Shown piece after piece: positions 10,483 through 20,445 of a stretch of 43,775 nucleotides of DNA (positions are counted from its first letter, which is position 1; each line of letters opens with the position of its first letter). Below the pieces are notes generated by a model. It was not told where the DNA came from. It was given only the letters and a program-made list of their open reading frames with translations, and made no database searches. The DNA comes from Trichosphaerium sp. ATCC 40318 (lineage: Eukaryota; Discosea; Flabellinia; Trichosidae). The position numbers and the translations under genes were made by a program. The DNA lies in the NCBI GenBank assembly GCA_038496445.1, contig JALMLS010000399.1:1-43775 (forward strand), written 5' to 3'.

Positions 10483-10958
10483 ACGGCATTGCTTGTATAG
10501 GCTATCACCATCTTCATAGAACTCCTTGTACTGTCCATCAAGTTTACTGCAATCATAAGAGCAATGTACCTTCAATTTATCAACCCAATGCCATTCTTTG
10601 TACTCTTTATCCAATAGGCCATCAGAATAAAACGCATGTTTGCGTATTTGCCCATCACATGCCCACTCCCTGTACCATCCGTCCAACACGCCAGTTTTAG
10701 AATAAAAGCAATGTTTGTGTAGTACGTTATTATAGTGCCACTCCCTGTACTCATCTCTCAAGAAACCTTTGTTGTAAAAGCAGTGAAGTACTAACTCACT
10801 GTCACGCCACTTTTTGTACTCTCCGTCTATTTCACCTTGCGAATAAAAGCAACGTTGGAGCAAGGTATCTGTACCGCCCATCCACTTCTTATACTCACCA
10901 TCTTTTTTGCCGTTTGAGTATATGCATTGTTCAAGTGGTAAACCAGATTCAAGCCATT
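10483..10958 (-). pseudogene. Middle part of the interrupted MORN-like repeat gene
   Basis: Six to seven repeats of the same type (GEYKKWRDSELVLHCFY, GWYREWACDGQIRKHAFY, KEYKEWHWVDKLKVHCSY). Upstream the frame continues to EWLESGLPLEQCIYSNGKKDG and is cut by element 2 at 10958; downstream it runs into element 1 at 10482, where a chance TAA (10474-10476) ends the reading. Neither break is a natural protein end. The repeats themselves have no internal stop, so the coding sequence seems to have been sound when the elements arrived. Confidence 0.7.
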
Positions 10959-11970
10959 CAGGGCTGAAACTCAGCTAGGCATTGCCTTAAAAAATGATGC
11001 ATATTCCTAACATTTGGCATTAGGTGGCAAAATCAAGGCATTTGCATTTGGCAATGCCCAATAAAATAAGGCATTTTTACAAAAAGGCAATGCCTTCATC
11101 AAAAAGGCATTAAAACCAGGCATTTTTGGGCATCTTTTGGCATTGCATAAAATCAGGTAATGCCTTGTATTGCATTTTTTGGCATTGCATAAAATCAAGT
11201 AATGCCCTATATTGCAAGTACTTTATGCCTTTATTATGCCTTATTTTTTAAGCATTATATGCCTTGTATTTTAATTCATATATAAGGCATTGCCTATACT
11301 ATATCATAGGACTGATCACATTAAGGAAGTGGTTTAAGGTAAGTAACAGTCAAACAACTTTTACACTTTTTTTTTCACATCACCTACTGACGTTTTATAT
11401 AGATAGGCACCTAGCGCTCTTAGTAATTCATGAAATTAGACGAAACCACCGCCAAACGAACCGCAGCACCCTATTTCACCTACAACAGCAGTAGGAGTGA
11501 ACTCCGCGATATTTCCAGGACCGCGGAATTCTAACACTACAAGGTAAGTTTTTTTTTTTTTTTTTCTACACCATCTCATATTTTCTTTAAGGTTTTTTCA
11601 AATGTGGACTTAGGAGTTTTGTGTATTGTATGTGTACTGTATTATAAAATAAATAGTTGTGTTATTACCTGAAAATGCCCTGGTTTATTAGGCACTGTAG
11701 ACTATGACAATGCTTTCTTTTTGCCTTCAAAATAAGGCATTGATGCATGAGTTATGCCCTAATTTGAAGGCATAATTCCTTAAAATATGCAAGCAAAACC
11801 ATTGCAATCTTGTGTACCAGATGCAAGCATTTTTCATCAAAAATAAGGCATTGCCCTGTATTTGCCTTTTTGAATGAGGCAAAAACTAGGCATTTTTGTA
11901 AAAAATAAGGCATTATTTGATGAAAATGCCTAGGCATTGTCCAAAAATGCCTTGTTGAGTTTCAGCCCTG
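10959..11970. mobile_element. Non-autonomous transposon 2 with GGCATTGCC arrays
   Basis: A 1012-bp insertion. The inverted ends are identical over 15 bp (CAGGGCTGAAACTCA) and continue with partial identity. Subterminal regions (about 10975-11295 and 11680-11955) consist of GGCATTGCC, GGCATTTTT and their complements; the centre is unique and includes a T-run at about 11548-11566. TT flanks both sides (10957-10958 and 11971-11972). Removing the element with one TT rejoins the MORN gene in frame as GEYNKWLESG, which fits the repeat pattern exactly, so the boundaries are secure. No transposase is encoded. Confidence 0.8.
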
Positions 11971-11972
11971 TT

Positions 11973-12255
11973 TGTTGTACTCTCCAACCAATCGGCCTTT
12001 AACATAAAAACAACTCAAAAACAGTTTGCTGTTGTAGTGCCATTCTTTGTACTCTTTGCTTAACTTGTCTCTGACATACGAGCAATGTACTTTCAATTGT
12101 CCGTTGCTAAACCAGTGCTTGCTCTCGCCATGACGTTTGCCATGTTTCCAAGAACATCTACGGAGAAGCTTCCACGTGTTGTTTTGACAATGAAGTTGTT
12201 TCATCCACACACCATGCTTTCTGAGCTTAGAATCAAACCTTGTCGTCATCGCCAT
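11973..12255 (-). pseudogene. N-terminal part of the interrupted MORN-like repeat gene
   Basis: Begins at ATG 12255 (MAMTTRFDSKLRKHGVW); the frame is open to 12270 but only as a non-ATG extension. After a short leader come three to four MORN-like repeats (GESKHWFSNGQLKVHCSY, KEYKEWHYNSKLFLSCFY) and then GEYNK, where element 2 cuts in. With both elements removed the gene would encode about 360 aa, nearly all repeat. There is no signal peptide or membrane segment in this part. No F-box is visible at the N-terminus, although F-box/MORN fusions are known in giant viruses. Confidence 0.7.
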
Positions 12256-12330
12256 GTGTTTTGATAACAATGGCCATTTATAAAAATGTCAGCTGCTAAA
12301 TCAGTAATACAAAGGTGTAGCTCCACTGGG

Positions 12331-12347
12331 AGGTTGTGCAGGTGACT
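12331..12347 (+). repeat. LINE target-site duplication, 3' side
   Basis: AGGTTGTGCAGGTGACT, identical to 18632-18648. It abuts a T-run (12347-12356), the complement of the LINE A-tail. Confidence 0.9.
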
Positions 12348-12438
12348 TTTTTTTTTCAAACAAGAGGCGAGCGCCGTAGCCCTCACTTTATTCATAATAA
12401 TAATTACAAGATAATTACATTGAAAAAAATCACCGTCC

Positions 12439-12858
12439 CAGCTTGCCCGATCAGGCTCCGAAATTTGTTCTCACAAATTTTGGAGGGCCACGTGCCAGCG
12501 TCGTACCATAATACAACCTAATTAAACCAATAAAAGTAAAAAGGTAAGAAAAGAAATGGAAAAAATAAAAATAAAAAGTGCCAACAAAAGTCAAATTAAA
12601 ATCAGCTTGCCCGATCAGGCTCCGAAATTTGTTCTCACAAATTTTGGAGGGCCACGTGCCAGCGTAGTACAATAAATGATTGAATAATAAGAAAATAAAA
12701 GGAATATAGTGCTATTAAAAGAACAAATAAATTTTTGTAAAATTAAAGCATAAAATAAAAAGAAAAGAGAAAAGAACCAATAACTAGACTCATCCCAGCT
12801 TGCCCATTCAGGCTCCGAAATTTGTTCTCACAAATTTTGGAGGGCCACATGCCAGCGT
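12439..12858 (-). repeat. Three 63-bp hairpin repeats in the LINE 3' UTR
   Basis: Copies lie at 12439-12501, 12603-12665 and 12796-12858, separated by dissimilar A-rich spacers. The first two are almost identical; the third has two or three substitutions. On the LINE sense strand each folds into a 13-bp stem (CTCCAAAATTTGT with ACAAATTTCGGAG, one mismatch) closed by GAGA, a GNRA-type tetraloop. LINE reverse transcriptases often recognise a 3' stem-loop of their own RNA, so a recognition role is a reasonable inference. Copies 1 and 2 also include CACGTG. Confidence 0.75.
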
Positions 12859-12870
12859 CATGTATATTAA

Positions 12871-13967
12871 TTAATTGTAATCGTCTTCCCATTCAATAAA
12901 TCCAATTCGTTTAACTTGTTTTGATTTACGCTTTTTGAGTGAAGGAGCCAAATGCTTGGATAGAATAACGGTACCATCTCTGTTAAAACCATCTATACCA
13001 TGACCAATAGCAAATGCAGGAGTATTGCGCTGTCTACGCTTAAAGAGCCACTCCTCTGAACCCACAGTACCATAATCCAAGGAAACTTGAGAACCATCCA
13101 ATCTTCTAACTATAGATACAGCAGTGACATTATCAAACCACGATGGTTTATCAAAAGATTCACGATCTATGGTCAAAGAAAGCCACTTGTAAAATCTAAG
13201 GCGTAACGTTTGAGCAGACATCCACTTGTACTTCGGGACATTATGTTTCACATCATTCCTTATAATCCACGTAAAAGCCATAATAGCACCTAAACAAAAC
13301 AAAGTAGCAGGTTTTTTACATTTGATTAAATTTTGCTCTGTCAAAGCAGGTACGTTAAATTCTTCTATGAGATCTGACAGTACATCTCTAATACTAGCAA
13401 CAACTTCCCAACTGTAGAATAGCTCCTCATGTTTTTCTGGAGGCATAGCATCTTTGACATGAGTCACAGGCATCACCCTCATTATCACTCTCCATATAAC
13501 ATCTCTGACATAATTCGCTGATTTAAGTTCTAACAATGCAGGCAAACAGGTACACTGATCTTTGATAGCAAACCACGAACGCTTCCAACGTGAAACTGAT
13601 TGAATGAGCTTGATTTTCATCACGTGTTTAAGCTTTCTAGGTTTAGCTTTGAGACTAACGTTTAAGGAACACCACACATCTCTGCACTTTTTACCTAAAT
13701 CTGTACCAACAAACCATACTTCCGAATAAAAAGTACCTTTGATCAAGTGCCTTTCCCACAATGTCGCTTTAAACCCAGTAGCTATCTGCGCTATAGAAAA
13801 AAGTTGTAAACCACCATTTTTGTAGCACTGATTCATGTGAGTCCAAGAGACACGTGATTTATGAATGCTGTGATTGTAAACGTATGAACTTTCCCAAAGA
13901 AACCAATTAATAATTGAATGATACCTAGGAACAAGGTGAACAGGAAAATCAAGTGCTCTAGCACAAT
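12871..13967 (-). pseudogene. LINE ORF2, C-terminal region
   Basis: Reads from the edge of element 3 as CARALDFPVHLVPRYHSIIN, then SRVSWTHMNQCYKNGGLQLF, and on to a stop at 12871. The GGLQL phrase resembles the GGLGL segment found after the RT domain in many LINEs. The last 20 residues are basic. The ATG at 13836 is internal, not a start. Compared with typical LINEs, the stretch expected between the RT palm end (VNSSKCFQ) and this region looks too short by more than 100 residues, so sequence may have been lost around the element 3 insertion. Confidence 0.65.
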
Positions 13968-15761
13968 CAGGTCTAAAATTCTCAAGCTGTTTTTATGGTA
14001 GATACCATGAATTTGTGGTATAATTATACCATTGATTACAATTTTATACCACAAATTCCAGTATAATATACCATAAATCAAAGGATTTATACCATAAAAC
14101 AGCCAAATTATACCATAAATATGCAGTAGAAAGTGCGAATTTATACCATATTTTTTCACCTGAAAAAATGCAATATATGGTATAATTCTACCATAAAACA
14201 TGGTATAAAACACAGTATAATACCACAAAGTCTGGTATATTATACCTTAAAACTTGGTAGATTATACCACAAAACCAAGTGTATTATACCGTGTAAAAAC
14301 TGTTCTAATAATAAAACCACATTTATTAATACATTTTTTTGTTTACATCCGTGACCTTTGGTTTTGTCCATATCCTCTTTTGTGGTAGTTGACACATCAA
14401 ATAACCTTCAAAAAAAATATTGTACTTGCTGTAAGTGCATCGAATGGACATAGCATGAAAACTAGAAGAAGAATTAGTGAAGGCTTGATGCACAAAATAA
14501 ATAGTCGTACAAAAATTGCTGTTTTGTTGTGGTGGCAGCACTGGAAGTAACAAATGACCTGTGTGGTGGAGCCAAACCAAGACTAAAACAAAGAAATGAA
14601 AATAACTGCCAACTTCATCGGAAACAAGTTCTAGCAGAATCGTACCTGTTAGTTAACACATCCTGGTTTTTTTTTTATCATCTATTTAGCTTGGTTAAAA
14701 CCTATGGCAAGCGGCTTCAAAACAACTACTTTTAGTGTACCTTGTGTTGTGTGGGCAATAAACTGGACAAGACTTAGTTTTGTGCTCTGACTTAGCCAAT
14801 TGGTTTACAATATCACTCGTAAGGTCAACACATGGGTGTGAAGCCTAAATGCTATCTGTTCTGGCAAATGCGGGCGTTTAGTAGGGAAAAATTCAAAAAA
14901 ATCCAAAAAAATCCAAAAAAAACCAAAAAACTCAAAAAATGGGTAGGCTCTGAAACAACTTGGCCTTATAGCACTATTCACGCGTTTTAACATGCATTGG
15001 AGCGTATATCAAAAATGTCAAAAAAAAATAAATAATTTTGCTCCTGATTTGGTAAATGAGGCTGTATGGCGTTGATTGAGTGTAAAAATGCCTATGGAGG
15101 GGAGAAAAAAATGAGAGCCGGGGAAAAAAACCTCCAATTGGAGGTTTTTTGCGAATGGGCATTTTTCAAGCGCTAAACGCGTTTTTGGTGTGTCTACCAC
15201 TGTAGCGTTCTAACATGGGGTACGTGGAGTGGTTTCTTCCTCAAATACTGTCAATCGGAGAAAATTGGCCAATTTATCCCTAAAACGCCCGCAATTGGGG
15301 CGCGTTACCAGATTTCTCTCTTAAAACTGTTTTTCACACATTTATATGCCAATTATGTTCAATAACGGCTACTGTCAAAGCATTGTGTGGTATGGCGTTT
15401 GCGTAGGGCCAAAGGCTATTAAATCAAGTATAGACCAAGTGAACTTTGACTAACTTATACTTATACGGTATAATACCACGGTATAATACCACATTTTATG
15501 GTATAATTATATGGTATAATGCACGGTATACAATACTGTAAAATACAGTATAATACCATGGTATAATACTGTGTTTTATGGTATAATTATATGGTATAAT
15601 GCATGGTATACTATACTTTAAAATGCAGTATAATACCATGGTATAATACTGTGTTTTATGGTATAATTATATGGTATAATTATGGATTATACTGAGCTTG
15701 TACCATAAAAGGTGATTATACCATAAAATACGGTATAATACCATGATAATTTTCAGACCTG
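13968..15761. mobile_element. Non-autonomous transposon 3 with GGTATAATACC arrays
   Basis: A 1794-bp insertion in LINE ORF2. The left end CAGGTCTAAAATT matches the inverted right end CAGGTCTGAAAATT. Subterminal regions (about 14000-14300 and 15465-15750) are packed with the palindromic phrases TGGTATAATTATACCA and GGTATAATACC. The 1.2-kb centre is unique, with A-rich GGTTTTTTT/ATCCAAAAAA stretches at 14890-14940 and a perfect 26-bp palindrome at 15125-15150 centred on CCTCCAATTGGAGG. No protein of the centre is recognisable. A target duplication is not clear (AT left, TA right). Confidence 0.7.
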
Positions 15762-17646
15762 TATTCGCTTGAAAACACTTTGAACTGTTAACAAAAAGAC
15801 CAGTAGCAAGCTTATATTTGTCTAAATACTTGTTAAGATAAACAATATCGTTTTTAGAGCTGGCATTCAGAATGAGATCGTCAGCAAAGAATAAATTCTT
15901 TACACAGACATTGCCAGGAAGTGTAACACCAGCAATTTTTGATACTTTGTTGATGAAAGAGTTGAGAGGTTCTACTATTAGAGCAAACAAATAAGGGCTG
16001 ATAGGATTGCCTTGACCTGTACCACGTTTTGTTGTAAAAGAGCCTTCACTGATGCTGTTGTTAATACGCACTTTAACATCAAGGCGCAGAGCATGTACAA
16101 TTGCCTCAGCAAACTCAGACTTGTACCCAATAAATTTTAATATATGGATCAATGCCAAATGACTACAAGAGTCAAAAGCCTTTCTGAAATCATACGCAAT
16201 AAGACTCAGCCACTTTAATTCTTTTTTACAAAAACTAATAACTTCTAGAGTTGTTATGAGATTGTCAACAATATCTCGCCCTGGTATGAATCCATTTTGT
16301 GATTCCAAAATGTATTTTTGCATGAATGGAGTCATACGGTTGTAAAATACTTTCATAAATATTTTATAGTCAACGTTTGCTAAAGTAATTGGACGGTAGT
16401 TACTCAAATCAGAAGCGTCTCCTTTTTTAAAGATAGGTACAATGATTCCCTTACACAGATGCTCATCAACCTCACCATTTTCAAGGAACAGATTGAATAG
16501 GTTAGCCAATATAGGAGCAAAAGTACCGCTCAATGATTTGTACAAGCACGCTGTTAAACCATCAGGCCCAAGAGCCTTGTTAATTGGGAGTTTTGCTATA
16601 ACCTTAGTAACTTCCTTGACAGTAATTTTTTTGTTAAGCTTATCCACAAACTTGTTATCACACGGAATGTCCCATTTGTTAATAAACGATTCAAGTACCT
16701 TTTCTTCAAAGCACTTGGAACTTCCTCAAACATAGCTTTTGTTGATGCCGCTAGATTATTAAGATGTTGGTTTTTTTCCTCACAAAGAAATTGATATGTT
16801 AAGAACTTCTTTTGTGTAATATCAGTACCATTTGCTAGTTGAGAAGCAATAAGTTCACAAGCTGTAATTTTGTTTTTTAATTCATCCTTTTGCGCTTCCT
16901 TTAAGATGTTGATCATCGCCTGTTTAGCAAAAAAGTAGTCGTCAACAGAGCGACCAAAATTCATCTCACAGATTATATTTTTGTTGTAAGAATTCCAGAA
17001 AACTTGATTTAGTTTAAAACTCTGCTCACTGCGTTTTGGAAAATTAAGTTCTAACAACATTAATTTATGATCTAAGTGAAAAAACCCAGTTGGAACAAGT
17101 TTAAAACTCTTCATGTGATTTTTAACATAGTCAGAAACAAAAATCATGTCTATTCTACCACCACGGTCATGGGTAGGATGAGACTTTTCAGTAAAAACAG
17201 CAACGTCAGAAAATCCTAATAAACAAATGTTTTCATAAATTTCTTTGTCCAAACTGTTTTTGTCAATACGTAAATTAACATCACCTGCTATTATGTCGCA
17301 TTGTGCCAAATCATCATAGACAGAATCCCAAAAAACACATTTGTTTTTGCAAGGTGCGTAAACAACACCTAAGAGAAACACCTGATGCTTGAACATCAAC
17401 AATTAATAAACGACCTTTTTGTTCATGCACAAGTTTCGATTGAGCTCCACGGAGTGTAGCAAGAGCGACCCCAGTACCTCTACCAGCATCTGTGTGTAAA
17501 ATACGTTTACTGTTAATATGAGAAGGGAATGAATTGGTTTCAGTAGCACAAAAGTAATTACACTTTAAATTAAATGAAAATTGTTTTAGGCGAAAGAAAT
17601 TTGAAAAACCTCTACTATTTACTACCGCTAGTTTGACTCTAGGCAT
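15762..17646 (-). pseudogene. LINE ORF2: APE endonuclease and reverse transcriptase
   Basis: Starts at ATG 17646 (MPRVKLAVVNSRGF), three bases before the ORF1 stop. Endonuclease motifs: ATETN (catalytic Glu), GDVNLRID, GGRIDMIFVSD and LDHKL. Reverse transcriptase motifs: GPDGLTACLY, NYRPITLANVDYKIF, QNGFIPGRDIVDNL, AYDFRKAFDSCSH, GTGQGNPISPYLFAL and the catalytic FADD. Two frame changes interrupt it, one extra base near 17395 and one missing base near 16725, and element 3 truncates it at 15761. The APE-type endonuclease excludes the restriction-like-endonuclease clades; I do not assign a finer clade. Confidence 0.85.
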
Positions 17647-18543
17647 TAGATGTTTTAGTCCTTGGATTATAAGAGTTACCTCTTTGTGTTGAGGTTTTTG
17701 CTTTCTTTCGTCTCGTATTATCATCTTTAGAAGTATCACGTGCTCTTTTGGCATTATCACGATATGAGGCAGCCTCCAAAGGAGAGAGCTTTGAAATATT
17801 TTGAGAATACCTTTGCACTTTTTCAAAATCACTTTCGGAGTTAAAAACCTTCATAACCAAAAATCCAGATCCACATTTGTATACCTGATATTGTTCCAAT
17901 CCAGTGAGTTTTTTTGAACATACGAAAACACACTGTTAGTGGGTAAATCACTAAATTTTGTATGCCATCTACGGAACATCAACATCCGTCCTCCAAATCC
18001 TAAACATATTCTATCACAAATAGTGCACATAGTCTCTTTGTCATCAAGAATGTCAAAACCTGATATAACAATCTTTATAGAGCCGTGAGCATAAATGTAA
18101 AATTTATATCTTTTGTCTCGAAAAATATCAATTTGTTTAGAAAATTGTGTATGTAAATTCTCCTTATTTTTTATGACCATGATAATTCTATTTGGATATT
18201 CTTTTGCAGTGATTATTTTAGAACTACCTTTGAAAGCATTAACTAGGTTCAAACGGTGGTCGTTGAATTCTTTTAGTTCGCCATTGGAAGAGTCTTCGTT
18301 GATTCCAAAATTTATAATCCAATAAAGCTCGTTGTTCATTTTATCAGCATTGTACCTCATAATCCGCTCTTCGGAGACTTTTTTGATACAATTCAAGATA
18401 ATGTTGTTGTCGATTTTTCGTTCTTCTACAGGAAACGTACTTGTAAGGTTTCGGACATCTTCAGCATCTTCCATATCAAAATCAGTAACACTTGAGTAAG
18501 AGGCTTCAGCCCCGCTGGTTATGGCAGTATCTTTCGGTTCCAT
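17639..18543 (-). pseudogene. LINE ORF1
   Basis: ATG 18543 opens an acidic leader, then a region with a possible Cys cluster (CTICDRICLGFGGRM), and reaches a stop at 17851. The next 70 residues are open in the -1 frame (VMKVFNSESDFEKVQ), finishing in a basic tail (NTRRKKAKTSTQRG) and the stop at 17639-17641. The switch lies at GGATTTTTGG near 17858: a lost T, or -1 slippage on the T-run, would yield about 301 aa. ORF1 proteins of LINEs bind their RNA; the basic tail fits, but no standard RRM or CCHC knuckle is evident. Confidence 0.7.
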
Positions 18544-18631
18544 CCTATTAAACGTATTCTACAACAGAACGGAACAATTAAAGAAATATAGTAAGAGACG
18601 TTGTTAACCCCTGACCAATTAAGGCAGGCTC

Positions 18632-18648
18632 AGGTTGTGCAGGTGACT
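18632..18648 (+). repeat. LINE target-site duplication, 5' side
   Basis: AGGTTGTGCAGGTGACT, a perfect match to 12331-12347, defining the 5' end of the element. Confidence 0.9.
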
Positions 18649-19072
18649 AAAATCAATGCTGTCCTTATGTGCCTACTATCACGTTATAAAAATAAAAGAT
18701 ACACGTGTACTACCTTTTCCATTGTTGCGAAAGTGGTATAGTTTAATGATTTTATTCGTTCTCGTTTCAATGATTTGTAACGCGCAATAAGCTTGGCTAA
18801 GTTTGTCGTCACTAACCAAAGGAGTATCTATTTACGATACTTTCCGTTAAAACATACGCCTAAAAGGTTGTTCACAAATATCGCTCTAAAACTCAGGCGC
18901 TTTTACAGTTCATTGAGACTAAATTTCGGAAAGCTTTTTTTTCCGTAACTTTATTCACTTATTCAATGCGTTAATTTTACATACTCTCAGCCGGCAAACT
19001 TTTATTGCGAAAAGGAACAAAAAATCGTTTTGCAGTTTTGAAGAGTATCACAAAAATAAGCAAAAGGATATT
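18649..19072. other. Intergenic region
   Basis: No gene or repeat seen. Confidence 0.5.
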
Positions 19073-19144
19073 AGGCTCCACCCGGAGTCGAACCGGGGTC
19101 ACATGTACCAAAAACACGTATGATAACCGTTACACCATGGAGCC
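19073..19144 (-). tRNA. tRNA-Gln (UUG)
   Basis: The minus strand reads GGCTCCATGGTGTAACGG at the 5' end. The acceptor stem pairs GGCTCCA with TGGAGCC. The anticodon stem CGTGT/ACATG (one G-T pair) carries the loop TTTTGGT, giving anticodon TTG. The T arm is CCCGG-GTTCGACT-CCGGG, with box B GTTCGACTC. It is 72 nt with discriminator T, and intronless. The overall sequence follows eukaryotic tRNA-Gln closely. CCA is not encoded. Confidence 0.93.
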
Positions 19145-19954
19145 ATTTGTTGATAACAAAGTGCAGAGACGCAATACCGATCGAAAAAATATGCCTAGCA
19201 GAACTACCCAAACCAACGAAATACTGTAGCCTTACATATTTTCGCAGTATAACTCCATACTAGTACGTACGAGGGAAAACCAATCACGAGAGTGCTGTAG
19301 TTGAACCAAAACAAATAAAGCGGTAATTTGTAATATTAGTAGCGGTAAGACCGTGATAAGCCATCTTGCAAGGAGAATAGGCAAATAACCATCAACATAA
19401 TACTAAAAACGCTTTGTCGCATTTAATTCATTCTGGGCTTACCAGCTGTAAACACGTTTTAGCTTCTTGCTGAGTTTAAGATGTTGGCGTGGTCTTTGGT
19501 TTTGTCAAACTACACCTGGTGGTGTCGATACGCTCAGAAGTGGTGTGCTGTATTCACTAATCACTCTAAACACACAATCTATATTGTACGAAACCGGTTT
19601 TGGTGCCAAAATCCTTGAAAACTGTACGACATGCATCAGCTGATAACTTGCGGTTAGTACTGGCGGTGTTGGTTTTCCACTGGTACTGCAAACGAACAAA
19701 AATCAAACAGTACACTGGTTTTGGCATCGAAAATCTGATTGAATTCAAGCAACTAAAGAAGAGTTAGCAATCTGCCAATACACGCAAGACGTTCTTTGTG
19801 ATCTCCTTTTATTATTCCTGATTGAAAGATATCAATCAGATGGCCTGGTATCGGACTTTGGTTGAAAAGCGAAAACGACGAAATTACAGTATTTATTTCA
19901 TTATTTACAAACACAACAAAGTGAACAACAACAGCGAAAACAACTTCTCTAACA
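19145..19954. other. Intergenic region, 0.8 kb
   Basis: No convincing gene. The last 70 bases are the CAACAA-rich leader of the next homeodomain gene. Confidence 0.5.
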
Positions 19955-20445
19955 ATGAATCAAGCACACCAACGTATCGATAATGCTATAGTAGACTTGT
20001 TCGAGAATTTCTCTTCCGAAGCCTATGATAGATTGGGCAACGAACTAGAAGCCGAATACGACGTCAATATACCTGCCACAGCTGGAAGGAGTCGCCCTGC
20101 TAATCATTCGGCTGAAGCAATACAAGTCATGGAAGAATATCCTTACAACTCTTTATTTGGAAAAATCAATCATTTGAAATTTTTTGTTTTTTCTTTCTTC
20201 TTGTTTTAATCTTCACACATCGTTCTCCTTAACTCTTACTCACTTGGTATACACCTAACATACCTGAGCCATACCCTAAGTATCATGAGAAGCTCGTACT
20301 CGCAAGAGACTCTGGTCTAACTGTAGCACAAGTTAGTACTTGGTTTGCTAACATGCGCGCACGCCGTGGACACACCAGAACCAAAAAATGCACCGAGGAT
20401 TCAATAGCAGCCACTCAAACCGAAAGATTAGTCGATACTGAATAA
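19955..20445 (+). CDS. Class B TALE homeodomain protein with a U12 AT-AC intron (B1)
   Basis: Exons 19955-20136 and 20244-20445 encode 127 aa. The 107-nt intron begins ATATCCTT and ends TCCTTAACTCTTACTCAC, matching the U12 5' splice site and branch point, with an AC end. Splicing joins QVMEDW to YTPNIPEPYPKYHEKL, which aligns without gap to [20 protein letters not shown] of the intronless gene at 36261. The homeodomain keeps the PYP loop and ends WFANMRARRG (Trp48, Phe49, Asn51, Arg53 present). The N-terminal 60 residues are acidic and include AGRSRPAN, which is shared with other class B genes. The tail is short. Confidence 0.85.

Larger units (their letters stand above)
12348..18631 (-). mobile_element. 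LINE (non-LTR) retrotransposon, full length but inactive
   Basis: A 6.3-kb minus-strand element bounded by a perfect 17-bp target-site duplication. The 3' end is an A-tail (ten T on the plus strand). Going 3'-ward on the minus strand it holds a short 5' UTR, ORF1 (18543 to 17639), ORF2 with APE endonuclease and reverse transcriptase (from 17646), an ORF2 C-terminal region (to 12871) and a 3' UTR with three hairpin repeats. ORF1 and ORF2 overlap in ATGCCTAG. It is dead: ORF1 needs one frame change, ORF2 has breaks near 17395 and 16725, and a second transposon sits at 13968-15761. The intact long duplication shows that the insertion itself is fairly recent. Confidence 0.9.

Noticed and set aside
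10959-11970. hAT transposon with 8-bp target duplication, suggested by CAGGG...CCCTG ends
   Set aside because: The flanking octamers (AAGCCATT and TTTGTTGT) do not match, and the interrupted gene is restored with only a 2-bp TT duplication.
13833-14228. 131-codon minus-strand ORF rich in Ile, Phe and Tyr
   Set aside because: It reads across the left end of element 3 in a frame different from the LINE ORF2 remnant; hydrophobic bias comes from AT-rich repeats.
14326-14735. Overlapping small ORFs in the centre of element 3 as a transposase
   Set aside because: No DDE or other transposase motif, and neither is longer than 85 codons.
15465-15750. CRISPR-like or promoter array made of TATAAT/GGTATAATACC repeats
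   Set aside because: Spacing is irregular with no unique spacers, the DNA is eukaryotic, and the arrays are subterminal parts of an inserted element mirrored at 14000-14300.
20137-20243. B1 as a truncated pseudogene ending at 20209
   Set aside because: The apparent stop lies inside an AT-AC intron; splicing restores a complete homeodomain aligned with B4.
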